A DNA stretch of 64,000 bases from Corallibacter vietnamensis (GCF_039537875.1 NZ_BAABBI010000002.1:124001-188000); one strand, 5' to 3'; numbered from the stretch's first letter, positions 27,301-34,316 are shown. Program-made: numbers and translations. Notes: a model not told the origin generated them from the sequence alone.

Positions 27301-28708
27301 TACGGTAACCAATCAAGGAAACGCAAGTATCACGAATGTGATTTTAGACGATCCAATGTTAGGCGGAACGATAGCATTAGCATCAGGCGATGATGATTCA
27401 GATACTGAATTAGACGTTGATGAGACTTGGATTTATACGATGGATTACACCATTACGCAAGCCAATATAGATGCTGGATCAGTAAGCAACCAAGCAACAG
27501 TAACTGGAACAAGCACAGGTGGCGTTGATGTCAGTGATTTATCAGATGACGACAGCATCACAGAAGACGAAGTAACAGAAACGATGCTTTGTCAATCCGC
27601 TGATATCGCATTAATCAAAGTTGGAGTATTCAATGACGAAGATGGCGATAGCTGTAGCGATGTAGGTGAGACCATCACCTATACATTTACGGTAACCAAT
27701 CAAGGAAACGCAATTATTGATAGTGTAGAGTTGAATGACGACATGTTAGGAGGTGTTATAGCTTTAGCGTCTGGAGATTTAGATAACGATGGCGAATTAG
27801 ATTTCAATGAAACCTGGTTGTATACATCTACTTACGTAATAACTCAAGCCGATATAAATAATGGATTAATAAGTAATCAGGCTATTGTGTCAGGAATAAG
27901 TGTTGCAAATGGGACTGTAGTCGCAGATTTATCTGATGATGATAGTGTGTTAGAAGATGACCCAACAGTGACATTGGTGTGTAACTCAAGTTCAGTGTCT
28001 CTTGAAAAAGTAGCCGTGTTTAATGATGAGAATGGTAGTGGAGCAGCTCAAGTAGGCGAGACAATTACCTATACATTTACGGTTTATAATACGGGCTTAT
28101 CAACACTTTATGACATTGTAATTCAAGATGCTCTTCCGGGTATAGAGATTCAAGGTGGTCCAATTTCGGAATTGTTACCAGGAGAAATTGATGACTCTAC
28201 ATTTACGGCGACTTATACTATTACACAAGCTGATATAAATAACATGTTGGTTACAAATCAAGCAGAGGTTATTGCTTTTGATGCATCAGGAAATACAATA
28301 ACTGATACATCCGATGATCCTACAAATTTAGAGGATGTAGATATAAATGATGACGGAGAGCCAGATGATCCAACAGTCACCGTATTACCTAGTGTACTTA
28401 ATGCAGGATTTGAAATTTTTAATGGCATTACACCTGACGGAGATGGTTTAAATGATTTCTTTTTGATAGAGGGTATTGAAAATTTTCCAAATAATAATCT
28501 TAAGATATTTAATCGTTGGGGAGTTAAGGTTTATGAAACAGATGGCTATGGTATTTCTGGAAATGTTTTTAGAGGTGTTTCTGATGGTCGTGTAACTATT
28601 AGTAAAAATGAAGAATTACCTACAGGTACATACTTCTATATATTAACACGACAATTTAATCAGCAAACCCTTAACAATCAAGGTTACTTATATATCAAAA
28701 GAAACTAA
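21356..28708 (+). CDS. Giant repetitive surface adhesin with T9SS type B sorting domain
   Basis: A 2450-residue secreted protein. After a signal peptide (true start perhaps the Met at 21416, MLYLLVLAV) it has six related roughly 175-residue cysteine-framed domains in two triplets (about 57-578 and 654-1175). One SprB-type repeat lies between them (ISVSGGTPPYSYLWSPNGETT, about 590). Then come eight DUF11/DUF7507-like beta-sandwich repeats of 129 residues (1176-2208), one divergent repeat (2209-2345) and a CHU_C gliding-motility-associated C-terminal domain (about 2350-2450, NGITPDGDGLNDFF, LKIFNRWGVKVYE). That C-terminus is the type B signal for the type IX system. The repeats are Asp-rich (ASGDDDSDTELDVDE), suggesting Ca2+ binding. 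A PorP/SprF and a PorE-like gene follow. Likely role: adhesion or gliding; the ligand is unknown. Confidence 0.9.
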   Translation: MCNFTYPYLVFTKLFTRKKRMLYLLVLAVTLFSFINTRGSNLPVDNELVLPPVNVPCNTDVPVPITALNYSDLSVTKSTTGLCVLNCSVTNEANIIDADESNFSTVVTDIGVGITHTITVTDNTVDEFFNAGGYAGFLLGTSSVLEVDLLNAITVRTYLDGTLQELNTSSSLAVVQLLAGSQYYVGFYTTMDYDAIEISISSLAGVLSATNIYHAVSSDFCPGPALVCNTPTMLSKPDFPAKIVDSRTGFGGVLSVGTIVDANAAIDSNSSSYASIDFTLGVLATGSLSIKDELTDYPEQTYVGFDIENSSVLNLDLLDGTTINTYLDGVLQESQSGSSELLSVGSGLLFTGSERSQIGFVTSLPFDEVQLSIQQTVSLDLGSTRVYGLVLESFCEGTLACGEATLLNNPSQPVIINNTNTGINGIACIGCEVDNATNVVSESNSDFAMINVVAGVASTASISVENVLDTFQAGSQAGFVIRDTNDLLEVDLLSSLTISTYLDGTLQESVTASSLLSLEALGLISITPSSTNGYQLVGFNTTLDYDEIQLTVGSLVGVINSIEVYGGYVDTSMQIEGTIINETAIGLSDGNLSISVSGGTPPYSYLWSPNGETTDVISGLTAGTYSVTVTDALDCQKTAEFIVYTDGVQYPVPCNTIDPVAITASGFTDLSITENTTGLCVAGCGVLNSGNIIDSDTDTFATIATLVGLGVTHTLTVTDETTSEFFTAGGYAGFLIENSSVLQVDLLDAIVVRTYLDGNLQEVNTSTSLAAINSSLLGSDAYYVGFYTTMDYDAIEISISSLAGVLSTTNVYHAVTNSFCEGPDLACNTPTVLTKPDFPVRIVDEHTGTGGLLGVGSVNNTSNLFDSNYGNYATIDLLAGLAATASLAVKNELTDYPAETYAGFDIENATLLNTQLFDAITITTYLDGTLVESRTGATELVPVNSGLLLTGTESTRIGFVTTAPFDEVQITMSQLVSLSLGSTRVYGLVLESFCPGIINCDEPYVLSNPNDSVIINNNRTGTDGLICAACEVDNTQNVISEDDSDFAMINVVAGVAASGSISVQDVLTDYPAGTTAGFVIRDTNDLLQVDLLNSITITTYLDDVQQEQQTASNLLALEALGLVNITPTSTDAFYIVAFETTLAFDEVQITAGSLASVINSLEVYGGYIDATTTGFCQSADIALIKVGVFNDEDSDSCSDVGETITYTFTVTNQGNASITNVVLDDPMLGGTIALASGDDDSDTELDVDETWIYTMDYTITQANIDAGSVSNQATVTGTSTGGVDVSDLSDNDNITEDEVTETMLCQSADIALIKVGVFNDEDSDSCSDVGETITYTFTVTNQGNASITNVVLDDPMLGGTIALASGDDDSDTELDVDETWIYTMDYTITQANIDAGSVSNQATVTGTSTGGVDVSDLSDDDSITENEVTETMLCQSADIALIKVGVFNDEDSDSCSDVGETITYTFTVTNQGNASITNVVLDDPMLGGTIALASGDDDSDTELDVDETWIYTMDYTITQANIDAGSVSNQATITGTSTGGVDVSDLSDDDSITEDEVTETMLCQSADIALIKVGVFNDEDGDSCSDVGETITYTFTVTNQGNASITNVVLDDPMLGGTIVLASGDDDSDTELDVDETWIYTMDYTITQANIDAESVSNQATVTGTSTGGVDVSDLSDNDNITEDEVTETMLCQSADIALIKVGVFNDEDSDSCSDVGETITYTFTVTNQGNASITNVVLDDPMLGGTIALASGDDDSDTELDVDETWIYTMDYTITQANIDAGSVSNQATVTGTSTGGVDVSDLSDDDNITEDEVTETMLCQSADIALIKVGVFNDEDGDSCSDVGETITYTFTVTNQGNASITNVILDDPMLGGTIALASGDDDSDTELDVDETWIYTMDYTITQANIDAGSVSNQATVTGTSTGGVDVSDLSDDDSITEDEVTETTLCQSADIALIKVGVFNDEDGDSCSDVGETITYTFTVTNQGNASITNVILDDPMLGGTIALASGDDDSDTELDVDETWIYTMDYTITQANIDAGSVSNQATVTGTSTGGVDVSDLSDDDSITEDEVTETMLCQSADIALIKVGVFNDEDGDSCSDVGETITYTFTVTNQGNAIIDSVELNDDMLGGVIALASGDLDNDGELDFNETWLYTSTYVITQADINNGLISNQAIVSGISVANGTVVADLSDDDSVLEDDPTVTLVCNSSSVSLEKVAVFNDENGSGAAQVGETITYTFTVYNTGLSTLYDIVIQDALPGIEIQGGPISELLPGEIDDSTFTATYTITQADINNMLVTNQAEVIAFDASGNTITDTSDDPTNLEDVDINDDGEPDDPTVTVLPSVLNAGFEIFNGITPDGDGLNDFFLIEGIENFPNNNLKIFNRWGVKVYETDGYGISGNVFRGVSDGRVTISKNEELPTGTYFYILTRQFNQQTLNNQGYLYIKRN
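21524..24880 (+). repeat. Duplicated three-domain module (six copies of an unnamed domain)
   Basis: A block of about 1570 nt starting at 21524 (CNTDVPVPITALNYSDLS) recurs 1791 nt later at 23315 (CNTIDPVAITASGFTDLS). Each block holds three related subdomains that begin and end with Cys and share a core like AGFxIxxxxxLxVDLLxxI, TYLDGxLQE and VGFxTTxDYDEIQ. The two blocks flank the single SprB repeat (about 23090-23280). Confidence 0.85.
24881..27979 (+). repeat. 387-nt coding tandem repeats
   Basis: Units start at 24881, 25268, 25655, 26042, 26429, 26816, 27203 and 27590, exactly 387 nt (129 codons) apart. The first seven are nearly identical at the nucleotide level, differing mostly at synonymous sites. 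The eighth (390 nt) is identical for about its first 120 nt and then diverges. Each unit opens CQSADIALIKVGVFNDEDxD and carries a second Cys at unit position 21 or so. Confidence 0.97.
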
Positions 28709-28723
28709 TAAAACTTTAAAAAC

Positions 28724-29659
28724 ATGAAATATTATATATTATTACTATTAGCTTTTATTAGTGTTAATTTAAGCTTTTCGCAACAAGATCCACAATACAC
28801 ACAATATATGTATAACACTCAAGCTGTAAACCCTGGTTATATAGGGTCTAAAGAAGCGCTTGGTTTTGGATTATTATATAGAACACAATGGGTGAGTTTT
28901 GAAGGAGCTCCTCAAACAGGAACTTTTACTATAAACTCACCTTTAGGAGAACTTAAAAGAATGGGTTTAGGTTTGTCTATTGTTAGTGATAAAATTGGAC
29001 CAGCTACAGAAACAAATGTTGTTGTAGACTATTCTTATTCAATAATTTTATCTGAAATATCAAGATTATCATTTGGTTTAAAGGCGGGAGTTGATCTTCT
29101 TGATGTAGATTATACCAAACTGAATATTTATGATGCTAATGACCCGCAATTTTCTCAAAATGTAGATAAAAAACTTCAGCCTCAAATTGGAGCCGGAATT
29201 TTCTTTAATACAGATAGATTGTATTTAGGACTATCTGTTCCTAACTTTTTAAACTCCAAACATTACAATTCAGATAGTTTAGATGATGTTAATGTTAACG
29301 CAGTAGCTATAGAACGATTACACTACTTTTTTATAGCAGGTTATGTATTTGATATTAGTGAAAACCTGAAATTTAAGCCCGCAACTATGATAAAAGCAGT
29401 TAGTGGTTCTCCATTGCAAGCAGATTTATCAGCAAACTTTTTATTTAATGAAAAGTTCACTTTAGGAGCAGCTTACAGGTGGGATGCCGCCATTAGTGCT
29501 ATGGCTGGTTTTCAAATTACTAACAAGCTGTTTGTGGGTATGGGATACGATTTTCAAACAACAGATATTGAAAAATATAGCGACGGCTCTTATGAGATAT
29601 TCTTAAGGTTTGATGTTTTCAATAAAACCGAACGTATACTAACCCCAAGATTTTTCTAA
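28724..29659 (+). CDS. PorP/SprF family type IX secretion membrane protein
   Basis: A 311-residue outer-membrane protein: signal peptide (MKYYILLLLAFISVNLSFSQ), then the family start QQDPQYTQYMYNTQAVNPGY and a beta-barrel-like body (alternating strands, AGYVFDISENLKFKPATMIK), ending FDVFNKTERILTPRFF. PorP/SprF proteins pair with individual CHU_C adhesins and are needed to secrete or anchor them. This copy lies 15 nt behind the adhesin and 3 nt before the OmpA-type gene, so it is surely the dedicated partner. The family assignment is confident; specificity for this adhesin is inferred from linkage. Confidence 0.93.
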   Translation: MKYYILLLLAFISVNLSFSQQDPQYTQYMYNTQAVNPGYIGSKEALGFGLLYRTQWVSFEGAPQTGTFTINSPLGELKRMGLGLSIVSDKIGPATETNVVVDYSYSIILSEISRLSFGLKAGVDLLDVDYTKLNIYDANDPQFSQNVDKKLQPQIGAGIFFNTDRLYLGLSVPNFLNSKHYNSDSLDDVNVNAVAIERLHYFFIAGYVFDISENLKFKPATMIKAVSGSPLQADLSANFLFNEKFTLGAAYRWDAAISAMAGFQITNKLFVGMGYDFQTTDIEKYSDGSYEIFLRFDVFNKTERILTPRFF

Positions 29660-29662
29660 ACA

Positions 29663-31627
29663 ATGATAATTATGAAAACATATATATACAAAGTAGTAAT
29701 ATGCTTGGTTTGCCTTTTTTGTAATGTAAATACATTTGCACAAATAGGTAAAATTGAAAAAGCAAACGCAAAATATGATAAATACGATTATATAGATGCA
29801 AGACAGATTTATTTAAAAGTTGTAGATAATGGATACCGCTCTGCTGAAATTTATAGAAAACTAGGAGATACATACTATTTTAATAGTGAATACTCTGGCG
29901 CAGCCAAATGGTATTATAACTTAATAAATGAGTTTCCTTCTGACGCTGTTACAACAGATTATTTTAGGGCAGCACAATGTCTTAAAAGTATTGGAGAGCA
30001 AGATGAAGCAAATAAGTTAATGGATGTATATAAATCAAAAGGCGGAAAAGCCATTGCTATAGAAACCTATAAAAATGTCGCAGATACATTATTTGAAAAA
30101 GGTGTTCAGGATAAACTGTTTGAGATTGAAAAAATAGGAGTAAATACAGGATATTCAGATTTTGGACCTGCATTTTATGGAGACCATATCGTTTTTACAT
30201 CAAGTGATGAATCTATAAAAAACTTTGAAAACCAATCTGCAGACTTATCAGGTTGGGATAATCAACCGTTTTTAGATTTATATCAAGCTACAGTTGATGA
30301 CGAGCTAAACGTTGTAGATGCTATAGCCTTAAAAGGTGATGTTAATTCAGAATATCACGAGTCTACAGCAGTATTTACTAAAGATGGCAACACTATGTAT
30401 TTTACTAGAAACAATTTTATAAATGGTAAGAAAGGTCGAGATAAAGACCATGTTGTGAAGCTTAAAATATATAAAGCCACAAAAAGTGGAGATCGTTGGG
30501 AAAATGTAAAAGAGTTGCCTTTTAATAGTGATAGTTATTCAATAGGGCATCCTGCATTAAATCCAGAAGAAGACAGGCTTTATTTTGCTTCAGATATGCC
30601 AGGAACATTAGGAATGTCAGACTTATGGTATGTAGATATTCTGGGTGATGATATTTATACAAAACCAGTTAATTTAGGAGACACAATTAACACCGTTGCC
30701 AGAGAGACATTCCCGTTTATTAGCTCTGAAAACAACCTGTATTTCTCAAGTGACGGACATGCAGGTATGGGAGGTTTAGATATCTATGTTACTAAAATAA
30801 CAAATGAAGGTTTTGGAGAAATAGCCACATTTGGAGAACCTATAAATAGCTTGAAAGATGATTTTAGTTTCATTATAAAAGAAGGAAGAATAGGGTATTT
30901 TGCATCAAATAGAGATGGAGAAGAAGGCAGTAAAAGTGACGATATTTATCAAATATGGGAACGATGTGAGATTACTATACAAGGTCCAATCAAAGATGAA
31001 GTTACAGGCGATGTAATTCCAAATGCCGAGGTCACTTTGCTGGATAGTAGCAATAATGAAATAGATAAGTTAGTAGTTGGAGAAGATGCTGTGTTTTCTT
31101 TTAAGTTAGACTGCGATCAGCAATATATTATCAGAGCTAAAAAAGAAGGTTATAACCCTAGGGAAGAAATAATAGAAACACCTAAAAACCCAAAAGCCAT
31201 AGAAATGCCTATAGTTTTAAATATGCCTATGACTTTAAAATCTACAGATCCTTGTCCTCCAGATGATTTAGGATGTCGATTAACATTACAACCAATTTAT
31301 TTTGATTATGATAAATCAAACATACGCCCAGATGCTGAAATAGAATTAGCTAAAATATTGGTAGCATTAAACGAGTACCCAAAACTAAAAATACACATCG
31401 AGTCTCATACAGATTCTAGAGGAAGAGATGCATATAATTTAAAATTATCTGAACGTAGAGCACAATCTACATTGCAGTGGTTTTACGATAAAGGGGTAAG
31501 TAATAGTAGATTGTCCGCAAGAGGCTACGGAGAATCTCAATTAATAAACCAATGCGAAAATGGTGTAGAGTGTACAGAAGAAGAACATCAATTAAATCGT
31601 AGGTCGATGTTCATTATTCGGGAATAA
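29663..31627 (+). CDS. PorE-like OmpA family protein (TPR, PD40 propeller, CarboxypepD_reg, OmpA)
   Basis: A 654-residue envelope protein. Domain order: signal peptide (about 1-27), TPR-like helices (about 33-140), PD40/WD40-type beta-propeller (about 160-430; ALNPEEDRLYFASDMPGTLG), carboxypeptidase-regulatory-like domain (about 440-520) and C-terminal OmpA peptidoglycan-binding domain (about 545-654; IYFDYDKSNIRPDAEIEL and HTDSRGRDAYNLKLSERRA). This is the architecture of PorE of the type IX system. It is in an operon with the adhesin and PorP/SprF and probably ties that complex to the cell wall. The start may instead be ATG 29672 (MKTYIYKV), a better signal peptide. Confidence 0.9.
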   Translation: MIIMKTYIYKVVICLVCLFCNVNTFAQIGKIEKANAKYDKYDYIDARQIYLKVVDNGYRSAEIYRKLGDTYYFNSEYSGAAKWYYNLINEFPSDAVTTDYFRAAQCLKSIGEQDEANKLMDVYKSKGGKAIAIETYKNVADTLFEKGVQDKLFEIEKIGVNTGYSDFGPAFYGDHIVFTSSDESIKNFENQSADLSGWDNQPFLDLYQATVDDELNVVDAIALKGDVNSEYHESTAVFTKDGNTMYFTRNNFINGKKGRDKDHVVKLKIYKATKSGDRWENVKELPFNSDSYSIGHPALNPEEDRLYFASDMPGTLGMSDLWYVDILGDDIYTKPVNLGDTINTVARETFPFISSENNLYFSSDGHAGMGGLDIYVTKITNEGFGEIATFGEPINSLKDDFSFIIKEGRIGYFASNRDGEEGSKSDDIYQIWERCEITIQGPIKDEVTGDVIPNAEVTLLDSSNNEIDKLVVGEDAVFSFKLDCDQQYIIRAKKEGYNPREEIIETPKNPKAIEMPIVLNMPMTLKSTDPCPPDDLGCRLTLQPIYFDYDKSNIRPDAEIELAKILVALNEYPKLKIHIESHTDSRGRDAYNLKLSERRAQSTLQWFYDKGVSNSRLSARGYGESQLINQCENGVECTEEEHQLNRRSMFIIRE

Positions 31628-31648
31628 GGTTAATAGCTTATTCTTTAT

Positions 31649-31681
31649 TAATACCCTGTCTATTGTTTAGTCAGGGTATTA
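31649..31681 (+). terminator. Terminator-like inverted repeat after the adhesin operon
   Basis: TAATACCCTG (31649-31658) pairs with CAGGGTATTA (31672-31681) over a 13-nt loop. Only a weak T-run follows (TGTTTT), so termination efficiency is uncertain. Confidence 0.6.
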
Positions 31682-31740
31682 TGTTTTAAAAAGTGATAGC
31701 TTTCATACCAAAAACCATTTGCTATTTTGTAAATTTGTTT

Positions 31741-31773
31741 TTAGAAACAAGTAATAAAAATGCTTGTTTCTAA
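31741..31773. promoter_or_regulatory. 11-bp perfect inverted repeat upstream of idi
   Basis: TTAGAAACAAG (31741-31751) and CTTGTTTCTAA (31763-31773) are perfect inverted copies separated by 11 nt. They end 54 nt before idi. No T-run follows, so an operator or RNA leader hairpin is more likely than a terminator. Confidence 0.6.
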
Positions 31774-31827
31774 TGATATGCTTTGTATATGTTGTATCGT
31801 CACAAGCAAAAAACCATTAATATATAA

Positions 31828-32367
31828 ATGAAAGAAGAGCAGGTTATTCTCGTCAATGAAAACGATGAGCAAATAGGATTAATGAACAAGATGGAAGCCC
31901 ATGAGAAAGCCTTGTTACATCGTGCATTTTCTGTGTTTGTTTTCAATGAAAACAATGAGTTAATGTTACAACAGCGCGCAGCTCACAAATATCATTCTCC
32001 TAACTTATGGACAAATACATGCTGTAGTCATCAACGTGAAGGTGAGAATAATATAGAAGCAGGAAAACGTCGTTTGCAAGAAGAAATGGGGTTTGTTACA
32101 GACTTAAAAGAAACAACTTCTTTTATATATAAAGCGCCTTTTGATAATGGCCTAACAGAGCATGAGTATGATCATATTTTAATAGGATATTTTACAGATG
32201 AGCCAGAAATAAACCCTGATGAAGTAGCTGCTTGGAAATGGATGTCTTTAGAAGACTTAAAAGTAGATATTTCTTTGAATCCAGAGCAATATACGGCCTG
32301 GTTTAAAATTATTTTTGATAAATTTTATGAACATATAAATATTATTGAAAATGAGGGTAACTGTTAG
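31828..32367 (+). CDS. idi: Isopentenyl-diphosphate delta-isomerase (type 1, Nudix)
   Basis: A 179-residue type 1 IPP isomerase, interconverting IPP and DMAPP for isoprenoid synthesis (quinones, carotenoids, undecaprenyl carrier). The catalytic Cys lies in TNTCCSH (about 67-73), the Nudix-like box is AGKRRLQEEMGF (about 80-91), and the metal/acid Glu pair is in EHEYDHIL (about 111-118). Its last 17 nt overlap the PTPS gene, so the two are translationally coupled. The linkage of idi, PTPS and manA recurs in Flavobacteriaceae, though no shared pathway is obvious. Confidence 0.95.
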   Translation: MKEEQVILVNENDEQIGLMNKMEAHEKALLHRAFSVFVFNENNELMLQQRAAHKYHSPNLWTNTCCSHQREGENNIEAGKRRLQEEMGFVTDLKETTSFIYKAPFDNGLTEHEYDHILIGYFTDEPEINPDEVAAWKWMSLEDLKVDISLNPEQYTAWFKIIFDKFYEHINIIENEGNC

Positions 32368-32767
32368 TAGAAAAGCACATTTTAACGCAGCACATCGGCT
32401 ATATAGAAAAGATTGGACAGATGAGAAAAATGAAGCTGTATTTGGTAAATGTAGTAACCCAAACTATCATGGGCATAACTATGAGCTCATAGTTAGTGTT
32501 ACCGGAAAGATAGATAATGAAACAGGGTTTGTGATAGATATGAAAACCCTTAAAGAGCTTATTAAGAGTGAAGTAGAAGATGCTTTTGATCATAAAAACT
32601 TAAACCTTGATGTTGCAGCTTTTAAAGACTTAAACCCAACAGCCGAAAATATAGCTGTTATCATTTACAACAAGTTAAAACCTAAACTAAAGAATGATTT
32701 AGATTTAGAAATAACACTTTATGAAACACCAAGAAACTTTGTAACCTATTCAGGGCAAAAATTATGA
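32351..32767 (+). CDS. 6-pyruvoyl-tetrahydropterin synthase / 6-carboxytetrahydropterin synthase family
   Basis: A 138-residue PTPS-fold enzyme acting on dihydroneopterin triphosphate. Zn2+ ligands are His15 or so (AHFNAAHRL) and the two His of the HGHNYEL motif. The catalytic Cys is in GKCSNPNYHGH, i.e. a Cys-x5-HGH spacing. QueD enzymes of queuosine synthesis typically show Cys-x3-HGH, while animal-type PTPS shows Cys-x5-HGH, so the product may be 6-pyruvoyl-tetrahydropterin rather than 6-carboxytetrahydropterin. Start ATG 32351 (MRVTVSRKAHF); the longer frame begins at TTG 32345. It overlaps idi by 17 nt and manA by 4 nt (ATGA). Confidence 0.88.
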   Translation: MRVTVSRKAHFNAAHRLYRKDWTDEKNEAVFGKCSNPNYHGHNYELIVSVTGKIDNETGFVIDMKTLKELIKSEVEDAFDHKNLNLDVAAFKDLNPTAENIAVIIYNKLKPKLKNDLDLEITLYETPRNFVTYSGQKL

Positions 32768-33735
32768 AAGAGACATTATACCCAATAAAATTTACACCTA
32801 TATTAAAAGACAAAATTTGGGGTGGAAATAAATTAAAGAATATTTTAAATAAAAACAGCAACTTACCTAATGTAGGAGAAAGCTGGGAAATTAGTGATGT
32901 TGAAGGAGATACTTCTATTGTTGCTAATGGCACTTTACAAGGTCAGTCTTTAAAGTACTTACTAGAATCGTATCAGTCTGATTTGATAGGAGAAAAAAAC
33001 TATAAGATTTTTGGTGATAAATTTCCTTTACTAATAAAGTTTATTGACGCAAAAGAAGATTTGTCAATTCAACTGCATCCTAATGATGAGTTAGCAAAAA
33101 AACGCCATAACTCTTTTGGTAAAACCGAAATGTGGTACGTGATGCAAGCCGATGACGATGCAAACTTGATAGTTGGGTTTAATCAAGAAATGGATGCAAA
33201 AACATACTTACACCATTTAGAAAATAAAACTTTAACAAGCATCCTTAATTTTGATAAAGTAAAAGCAGGCGATACATATTTTATTGAAGTAGGTCGTGTT
33301 CATGCAATTGGGGCAGGAGTTATGCTAGCTGAAATACAACAAACAAGTGATATAACCTATCGTGTTTATGATTGGGATCGTGTTGATGATCAAGGAAATG
33401 CACGTGAGCTTCATAATGATTTAGCCATAGATGCTTTTGATTTTGATATGCCCAATAATTTTAGAGTAGCATACACAAAAGAGCAAAATGTTTCTAATGA
33501 AATGGTCAGCTGTCCTTATTTTACAACAAGCTATCTTGAAGTAACGCAAACACTTCTTAAGGAAAATACGCATGATTCGTTTATGATTTATATGTGTGTG
33601 GAAGGCGAAGCAGAAATTATTACAGACCAAGCTTCTGAAGTTATAAAAAAAGGAGAAACTGTTTTAATGCCATCAGCAATAAAAACATTTACTATCAAGT
33701 CAGACAATGCCAAGCTTCTTGAGGTTTATGTATAA
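32764..33735 (+). CDS. manA: Mannose-6-phosphate isomerase, class I
   Basis: A 323-residue short class I enzyme converting fructose-6-phosphate and mannose-6-phosphate, feeding GDP-mannose and surface glycans. Zn2+ site residues are visible in SIQLHPND (about 100-107), FGKTEMWYV (about 118-126) and VGRVHAIGAG (about 177-186, His). The C-terminal half forms a second cupin (MIYMCVEGEAEIITDQ). The start overlaps the stop of the PTPS gene (ATGA), indicating coupling. A terminator begins at the stop codon. Confidence 0.93.
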   Translation: MKETLYPIKFTPILKDKIWGGNKLKNILNKNSNLPNVGESWEISDVEGDTSIVANGTLQGQSLKYLLESYQSDLIGEKNYKIFGDKFPLLIKFIDAKEDLSIQLHPNDELAKKRHNSFGKTEMWYVMQADDDANLIVGFNQEMDAKTYLHHLENKTLTSILNFDKVKAGDTYFIEVGRVHAIGAGVMLAEIQQTSDITYRVYDWDRVDDQGNARELHNDLAIDAFDFDMPNNFRVAYTKEQNVSNEMVSCPYFTTSYLEVTQTLLKENTHDSFMIYMCVEGEAEIITDQASEVIKKGETVLMPSAIKTFTIKSDNAKLLEVYV

Positions 33736-33768
33736 AAAAAATCCCAAGTGAAACACTCGGGAATTTTA
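33736..33768. terminator. Terminator between manA and the convergent 125-aa gene
   Basis: ATCCCAAGTG (33741-33750), loop AAA, CACTCGGGAAT (33754-33764): an imperfect stem with one mismatch, preceded by an A-run and followed by TTTT. It can act in both directions; its left end touches the manA stop. Confidence 0.75.
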
Positions 33769-33769
33769 T

Positions 33770-34147
33770 CTAACATGCAGTTTTATTGTCCTGAAAAGCT
33801 CTCTCTTCTAAAGGAAATCCAAACAAAGCACTACAAATAGTTTCTTGGTTTTTAGAAGATTTTTTTGCTTTAGTAACAATGATATTTACCAGATAGCCAT
33901 TAGCATCTTGTTTTACTAATTGGGCTTGTATGGTTAAAGTATCATTTACAAAAGCATTTTTATGCATTTTAAACTTATAATCTGTTAATTCAGGAACGTT
34001 CTGTAAATAAAATTCCTTGACAGGATATGTTGCTATAGTTTTCACTTTATTGTAAAGTGTGTATGGTAACAAAAAGCCATTTGCATTGCTAATATCTTTA
34101 GTTACTTTAAAATTAGCATTTGTATGTGTGTTTCTATGAGTTTTCAT
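33770..34147 (-). CDS. Hypothetical protein (possible hotdog-like fold)
   Basis: A 125-residue soluble protein that I do not recognise. The segment NDTLTIQAQLVKQDANGYLVNIIVTK (split at the middle here: NDTLTIQAQLV, then NGYLVNIIVTKA, about 68-95) resembles the long strands of hotdog thioesterases, and the C-terminus (AFQDNKTAC) is unusual. No signal peptide. It is followed closely by a terminator and preceded, 11 nt upstream on its strand, by a possible 40-residue ORF. The hotdog idea is a guess from strand pattern; no catalytic residue can be named. Confidence 0.5.
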   Translation of the reverse strand: MKTHRNTHTNANFKVTKDISNANGFLLPYTLYNKVKTIATYPVKEFYLQNVPELTDYKFKMHKNAFVNDTLTIQAQLVKQDANGYLVNIIVTKAKKSSKNQETICSALFGFPLEERAFQDNKTAC

Positions 34148-34158
34148 GTGTGTTTGTT

Positions 34159-34281
34159 TTATGGGTATAATAATATAGGAGTGAGTTTGTAGTGGTGATA
34201 TGTTTTATAAGTAACATTCATACTATTAATAAAATTTAACGCGCGTTTCATGGTTTGTGTCATGGATTTAATTGTTTTCAT
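34159..34281 (-). CDS. Possible small ORF (40 aa)
   Basis: ATG 34281-34279 to TAA 34161-34159 encodes 40 residues (MKTIKSMTQTMKRALNFINS... ending TPILLYP), basic and Met/Tyr-rich. It ends 11 nt before the start of the 125-residue gene, so it could be a leader peptide or a small gene in the same transcript. The start is preceded by the A/T-rich leader usual here. No homologue is known to me; coding status is uncertain. Confidence 0.3.
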   Translation of the reverse strand: MKTIKSMTQTMKRALNFINSMNVTYKTYHHYKLTPILLYP

Positions 34282-34316
34282 AATGATTAAAATTTAAATG
34301 ATTAAAAAGTGATTAA

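Noticed and set aside
24881..27979. Could the regular repeats be a CRISPR array?
   Set aside because: The units are 387 nt with no spacers and one continuous coding frame; they are protein repeats.
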